Source of the DNA: JASEJA01 sp038872535
GTDB taxonomy: Archaea > Thermoproteota > Bathyarchaeia > Bathyarchaeales > Bathycorpusculaceae
Reading direction: 5' to 3'
Assembly (NCBI GenBank): GCA_038872535.1
Contig: JAVZJY010000048.1
Coordinates: 1-8,943, forward strand
Length of the DNA stretch: 8,943 nt
Positions 5,899 through 8,943 of this stretch are shown one piece after another. The notes beneath the pieces are model-generated. The model was not told where the DNA came from, searched no databases, and saw only the letters and a list, made by a program, of their open reading frames with translations. Position 1 is the stretch's first letter. Every line of letters begins with the position of its first letter. The position numbers were made by a program, and so were the translations under genes.

Positions 5899-6682
5899 GT
5901 TTTGGAATATAAATTCCATGAGGGTCTATTGCTCTTAAAAGTTCAAGCTCTTCATATGTTGGCAATTCCGTGGTTGGAACATCCTTGGGAATAATTAGGT
6001 CGAAACCAGTGTTCTCCTTAATTTGTTGAATTGTTACGCCAGGATGAACTGTTGCTAACCTTATGCGTTTTGTTTTTGGTTCAAAATCCATCTGGCAAAG
6101 GTTTGTAACTACAAGCGATGGTCCTCCGCCTAATAGTCCAGCTTTTTCTCTGGCTCCTGGTCCGTCTAAAAAGCCTGGGCTTGTTAGGTAATCGAGTTTT
6201 TTCACAGTTTTCCTTTTCTCATGAGTCATTATGATTACTATGCGTTTTGCTGAAGAAACTATGTCGTTTCCGCCTCCGCTTCCTGGAAGCCTAACTGTTG
6301 GGTTTTCGAAGTTTCCTATGTATGTCGTGTTTATGTTTCCATACTCGTCAATTTGGGCAGCTCCAACGAAGCCTACATCCACATGTCCACCTTGCAGCAT
6401 CAACCCCAATGTTTCTATTAGACCAATGGCTCCTGATGCATGGTATCCCAACCTAGAATCAGCTATGGATAAGGCTATGTCAATGGCATTTGAATCTATG
6501 AATCCGGCTTCATAAACTATTTTTGCTTTTGGGGCGTGGGTTTTCTTTGCGAGCATTGCAGCGATTAATGGTAAACCTGTGCCGATGAAGACGACTTCGC
6601 CGTTTTTTATCTGCTTTGAGCCGCAGACTGCCATAAGTTCAAGGGTTGAAAATTCTTCCGGTTTTGCATATTTTTTAGTCAT
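5891..6682 (-). CDS. CoA-transferase beta subunit (glutaconate CoA-transferase subunit B-like)
   Basis: Small subunit of a class I CoA-transferase, predicted to move CoA between carboxylic acids in the cytoplasm as a complex with the alpha subunit just upstream. It is 263 residues from the ATG at 6682. Seen: GTGLPLIAAMLAKKTHAP near the N terminus; IVYEAGFIDS with Glu58, which matches the Glu nucleophile (Glu54) of Acidaminococcus glutaconate CoA-transferase; GAAQIDEYGN (107-116); LPGSGGGND (132-140), forming the oxyanion loop; and HPGVT with a C-terminal PTYEELELLRAIDP. The retained Glu argues for a true transferase and against the related IpdB hydrolases, which lack it. A GGAGG ribosome binding site lies 8 bases before the ATG at 6682 but only 2 before the ATG at 6688, so the later start is preferred. 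The 3' end overlaps the convergent homocitrate-synthase-like gene by 8 bases. The acid substrate is unknown. Confidence 0.92.
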   Translation of the reverse strand: MTKKYAKPEEFSTLELMAVCGSKQIKNGEVVFIGTGLPLIAAMLAKKTHAPKAKIVYEAGFIDSNAIDIALSIADSRLGYHASGAIGLIETLGLMLQGGHVDVGFVGAAQIDEYGNINTTYIGNFENPTVRLPGSGGGNDIVSSAKRIVIIMTHEKRKTVKKLDYLTSPGFLDGPGAREKAGLLGGGPSLVVTNLCQMDFEPKTKRIRLATVHPGVTIQQIKENTGFDLIIPKDVPTTELPTYEELELLRAIDPHGIYIPKPK

Positions 6683-6690
6683 TTCCATTT

Positions 6691-6696
6691 CCTCCC
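6691..6696 (-). promoter_or_regulatory. Ribosome binding site GGGAGG that decides the beta-subunit start
   Basis: It overlaps the last base of the alpha-subunit stop TAG. Spacing is 8 bases to the ATG at 6682 and 2 bases to the ATG at 6688, so the downstream ATG is favoured. The layout fits translational coupling of the two subunits. Confidence 0.6.
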
Positions 6697-7607
6697 TAAT
6701 ATGCGAAGGGTTTTTTCGCCTTCAGCTTCAACAGTCTTTCTATGCCTATCTTTTGTAGAAATTCCACATGGTTGTTTACGCTTGTTATGTATTCTTCGCA
6801 GTATTTCTGCCATCCTTCCTCTGTTTTGCATTGCTCATAATACCTGCGTATGTGTTCCATGTCGTAATCGTAATAATTGTAAACCATCATTGGATAAGAA
6901 CCCCATGGACATTCTACAACGTGGGTGACGTAAATGTTTGGTATGACTGTTTGGTCTGGCTGAGCCCTTATAAATTCTGTGTCAACAATTTCTTCAGCCA
7001 TAACAATCAGTTTTTTCCCAGCCCTTGCACCTTCTACATCTTCGCCTTTTATGCCGTCTATCTGAGCGTTTCCTTCTCGGTCCACACGTGAAACGTGTAC
7101 TATGCTGAAGTCTGGGCGGACAGAGGGGACAAGCACAACCTTTTCTCCTGTGAACGGGCATGTGAATACTTCTGCCTTCTTATCTCTGAACCTTTTCTTT
7201 GTTAACATGTCTGTTCCAAGCATGCTTTTCAGCGGCATAAATGGCACACCCAAAGCGCCGCCTAAGAAGCGTAAAGCCATAGCCAGATTTGTATAATCTT
7301 CAATTTCCACAGTTTTTTCCCGCATTCTCCTTTGAATGTTTGGAGCTAAACCTATTCCTTCAATGGCGTAGAAGGCAACTTCAAGACGTGAAGCAACATT
7401 GGCGCCCACTAAAATGTCTAAATCCATTTCTGACCCGCAAGTGTAAATTGTCATATTTCTTTTTCCTTGCCTAACCATTTCATGCGCAAAAGCCATGGGC
7501 GGACGTTGAAAGCCGAACCCTCCCCAAAATAAATGGGCACCATCTGGGACAAGTTTAACAGCTTCTTTAAGAGTTATTCTTTTATCATCTACTGGCGCTT
7601 CCACCAA
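6696..7607 (-). CDS. CoA-transferase alpha subunit (glutaconate CoA-transferase subunit A-like)
   Basis: Large subunit of the same class I CoA-transferase, 303 residues. Seen: LKEAVKLVPDGAHLFWGG leading to GGFGFQRPPMAF (29-40), the CoA-binding loop region; TIYTCGSEMDLDIL (53-66); the family segment GGALGVPFMPLKSMLGTD (116-133); HVSRVDREGNAQIDG; and a C-terminal helical part with EEGWQKYCEEYI, as in glutaconate CoA-transferase A and IpdA proteins. The start is TTG at 7607, 6 bases after GGTGAT (7614-7619); the next codon, GTG at 7604, is an alternative. The gene stops 13 bases before the preferred start of the beta subunit, so both are made from one mRNA. The dicarboxylate glutaconate is only one possible substrate; the subfamily cannot be fixed from sequence alone. 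Confidence 0.92.
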   Translation of the reverse strand: MVEAPVDDKRITLKEAVKLVPDGAHLFWGGFGFQRPPMAFAHEMVRQGKRNMTIYTCGSEMDLDILVGANVASRLEVAFYAIEGIGLAPNIQRRMREKTVEIEDYTNLAMALRFLGGALGVPFMPLKSMLGTDMLTKKRFRDKKAEVFTCPFTGEKVVLVPSVRPDFSIVHVSRVDREGNAQIDGIKGEDVEGARAGKKLIVMAEEIVDTEFIRAQPDQTVIPNIYVTHVVECPWGSYPMMVYNYYDYDMEHIRRYYEQCKTEEGWQKYCEEYITSVNNHVEFLQKIGIERLLKLKAKKPFAY

Positions 7608-7613
7608 GCCTAC

Positions 7614-7619
7614 ATCACC
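7614..7619 (-). promoter_or_regulatory. Ribosome binding site GGTGAT for the alpha subunit
   Basis: GGTGAT lies 6 bases (GTAGGC) before the TTG at 7607 and 9 before the GTG at 7604. The upstream ATG at 7623 runs straight into a TGA, so the start must be TTG or GTG. Confidence 0.55.
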
Positions 7620-7671
7620 CCATTTTAGAAAGCATTAAAGCTTATTCTACACATAGATTTTTCGATTACCA

Positions 7672-7682
7672 ATTATAAAAAA
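7672..7682 (-). promoter_or_regulatory. TATA box for the CoA-transferase operon, doubling as oligo-T terminator for the radical SAM gene
   Basis: Directly after the radical SAM stop codon the minus strand reads TTTTTTATAAT. The six-T run fits an archaeal terminator, and TTTATAAT fits a TATA box about 70 bases before the alpha-subunit start. Predicted transcription start is near 7650. Both roles are inferred. Confidence 0.45.
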
Positions 7683-8807
7683 CTAAGGAACGATTTCGCA
7701 ACCGTTGTACTTCATAAATTCAAAGTCTTCCAACTGAATTTTCTTTTCTTTAATAAGTTTTTGTATCTTTGGCGTTTCAGCGCGAATAGCTTCTATTAGA
7801 TTTCTCACAGTTTCGCAAACTAGGTTATATGCGGATGCTTTCCAACGTTTGGTAATATTCGCATATAGGCATCTTCCTCCACACAAGTTAAAAATTGCAC
7901 ATTTCGTGCATGGTTCGCCAACAAAAACCTTCTTTAAACTTAATGGGTCAGTGTTGCTTATATGCCCCAAATAGTAGTCTTTCATTCCCCACATGCTTGG
8001 ACACGGGACGATGTAGCCATCAGTTTGTATGGCATAGTTTATCCATCCAGCGCCGCATCTGAGAAGGCTTCCCTCTTCGCCTAATAGAAGCGATTGGGCA
8101 ACTCCGAGGAATGGATAAAGCCTAAAAACAACACCCTCATTTTCCATATTGTCAACCCAAAACCTGACTAGTTTACGGATTCCAGGATTATAATTTTCTT
8201 CGCTCCACCTTTTGAAGTCGCGACGTTCAAAATCTTTTGACCAAAATCCAGCGTTAAGTTGCCAGTGAATAGAAGAGAATGAAAACTCAGCGTTTTCGAG
8301 AAGCCACCTAACCTGCTTGTAAATATCTGTTTGCTCCATAACAGTCATCCGCGCAATAATCTCGCCCCTAAAACCGTTACGCCTAATCAACCTCAAATTA
8401 TCAACAACCTTCCTAAAAGTGCCGTGACCTCTGTAAAAATCCGTTAAGGCTTCATCACCATCTACAGAAACCAAAATGGTATGAAAACGGTTGACATATT
8501 CTGGCTCCAGCCTATCCAAAAACAAACCATTCGTTTGAATAATGAAATGCTTAGCCCTCACAAAATCCATAATCGCCTTAACCTCATCCAAACAAAGCAG
8601 CGGCTCGCCACCATAAAAGATCAAAACGCAATCAGCATCTCGTCTACAAAACCTATCCAACAAACCAACATCATAGCTTATCCGCTTAGGCAAGGAATAA
8701 TCAACGTCAAAACCATTAAAGGCGGAATCAAAATCCTCCAGAGCCTCACCAAAACAGTATCGGCACTCCAAATTGCATTCGCTTGTCAACATGACATGAA
8801 AGAACAC
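7683..8807 (-). CDS. Radical SAM/SPASM-domain protein, putative peptide-modifying enzyme
   Basis: A 374-residue iron-sulfur enzyme. Residues 8-18 (TSECNLECRYC) hold the CxxxCxxC motif (Cys11, 15, 18) for the SAM-binding 4Fe-4S cluster, and YGGEPL (65-70) is the GGEP motif that binds the SAM amino group. The C-terminal part has a complete seven-cysteine SPASM signature: Cys251-x12-Gly-x4-Cys269, then Cys300-x2-Cys303-x5-Cys309-x3-Cys313, then Cys331, which in characterised relatives binds two auxiliary clusters. Known of the family: SPASM enzymes mature peptides (AlbA, PqqE) or activate sulfatases (anSME). The length and archaeal context recall the AF0577-type putative peptide-modifying group, but this is recognition from memory. 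The start is GTG at 8807, 6 bases after GGTGA (8814-8818); starting at the internal ATG (residue 6) would clip the first barrel strand. It begins 21 bases after the upstream gene, so it is probably co-transcribed. No precursor peptide is visible in the window. Confidence 0.9.
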   Translation of the reverse strand: MFFHVMLTSECNLECRYCFGEALEDFDSAFNGFDVDYSLPKRISYDVGLLDRFCRRDADCVLIFYGGEPLLCLDEVKAIMDFVRAKHFIIQTNGLFLDRLEPEYVNRFHTILVSVDGDEALTDFYRGHGTFRKVVDNLRLIRRNGFRGEIIARMTVMEQTDIYKQVRWLLENAEFSFSSIHWQLNAGFWSKDFERRDFKRWSEENYNPGIRKLVRFWVDNMENEGVVFRLYPFLGVAQSLLLGEEGSLLRCGAGWINYAIQTDGYIVPCPSMWGMKDYYLGHISNTDPLSLKKVFVGEPCTKCAIFNLCGGRCLYANITKRWKASAYNLVCETVRNLIEAIRAETPKIQKLIKEKKIQLEDFEFMKYNGCEIVP

Positions 8808-8813
8808 GCCATT

Positions 8814-8818
8814 TCACC
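8814..8818 (-). promoter_or_regulatory. Ribosome binding site GGTGA supporting the GTG start of the radical SAM gene
   Basis: GGTGA lies 6 bases before the GTG at 8805-8807. The ATG at 8812 is in another frame and soon hits a stop, so the GTG start is chosen. Confidence 0.55.
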
Positions 8819-8828
8819 TTCCAAAATT

Positions 8829-8943
8829 TTACACGTATTTCTGCTTAATCTTCTTAGCCTTCTCAATATACTGCCTAAGCTCCCTCTCCCTAAGCTTCTT
8901 CTCAGGCAAAGTCTCAGGAGCAAACATAAGCGGAATAACAGCC
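8829..8943 (-). CDS. Unrecognised protein, C-terminal 37 residues only
   Basis: An open frame enters from the right window edge and ends at TAA (8829-8831). The visible end begins AVIPLMFAPETLPEKK and continues as a very charged helix rich in Lys, Arg and Glu (LRERELRQYIEKAKKIKQKY). The codon pattern is regular, and the stop lies 21 bases before the radical SAM GTG with that gene's ribosome binding site in the gap, so this is most likely a real gene in the same operon. The family cannot be named from this tail. Whether it is a substrate, partner or unrelated protein depends on sequence outside the window. Confidence 0.65.
   Translation of the reverse strand, partial: AVIPLMFAPETLPEKKLRERELRQYIEKAKKIKQKYV

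Noticed and set aside
6768..7091. Plus-strand hydrophobic open frame of 107 codons that looks like a membrane protein
   Set aside because: It is antisense to the well-supported CoA-transferase alpha subunit; the hydrophobic look comes from reading that gene's complement.
5891..7607. Reading the CoA-transferase pair as an IpdAB-type steroid ring hydrolase
   Set aside because: The beta subunit keeps Glu58 in YEAG and the GSGGGND loop, which I recall as altered in IpdB; no other ring-degradation gene is present.
1..8943. CRISPR arrays, tRNA or rRNA genes, insertion sequences, origins and riboswitches
   Set aside because: No regularly spaced repeats, cloverleaf-like stretches, transposase motifs or long leaders were seen; nearly all sequence is coding.

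Overview
The window reads as part of an anaerobic, moderately AT-rich archaeal chromosome. Supporting signs are TATA-like boxes 25-45 bases upstream of starts, ribosome binding sites of the GGTGA(T) type, several TTG/GTG starts, an archaeal-style VapB antitoxin and a radical SAM/SPASM enzyme of a type best known from archaea. The gene mix (acyl-CoA dehydrogenase, hydroxyacyl-CoA dehydrogenase, enoyl-CoA hydratase, glutaconate-type CoA-transferase, homocitrate-synthase-like enzyme) would suit a peptide- or fatty-acid-degrading member of the Thermoproteota such as Bathyarchaeia. That placement is inference; no rRNA or other phylogenetic marker is present.

Layout. Every gene except one is on the minus strand. 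From right to left: the last 37 codons of an unrecognised gene (8829-8943); a radical SAM/SPASM protein (7683-8807); a CoA-transferase alpha/beta pair (7607-5891); the single plus-strand gene, a homocitrate-synthase/isopropylmalate-synthase-like enzyme (4576-5898), whose 3' end overlaps the beta subunit by 8 bases; a divergent promoter region (4294-4575); an acyl-CoA dehydrogenase (4293-3127); a VapB antitoxin (3076-2795) followed by an internally deleted vapC remnant (2831-2678); an EamA/DMT-type transporter (2594-1722); and a 3-hydroxyacyl-CoA dehydrogenase plus enoyl-CoA hydratase operon (1598-1), the latter cut by the window edge. No gene-free stretch exceeds 300 bases, and no RNA gene, CRISPR array, insertion sequence or origin was seen.

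How the genes fit together. The CoA-transferase could activate a carboxylic or dicarboxylic acid. The acyl-CoA dehydrogenase, hydratase and hydroxyacyl-CoA dehydrogenase supply the three steps from acyl-CoA to 3-oxoacyl-CoA; no thiolase lies in the window. The homocitrate-synthase-like enzyme would condense or cleave an acyl-CoA with an oxo acid, but its substrate is unknown. The radical SAM gene and its upstream partner look like a separate transcription unit.

Most worth a second look: the collapsed vapC, which carries both ends of a PIN domain but no middle; the acyl-CoA dehydrogenase, which lacks the usual C-terminal catalytic Glu and probably uses one on helix G; the homocitrate-synthase-like enzyme placed among acyl-CoA genes; and the SPASM enzyme with an unidentified operon partner.
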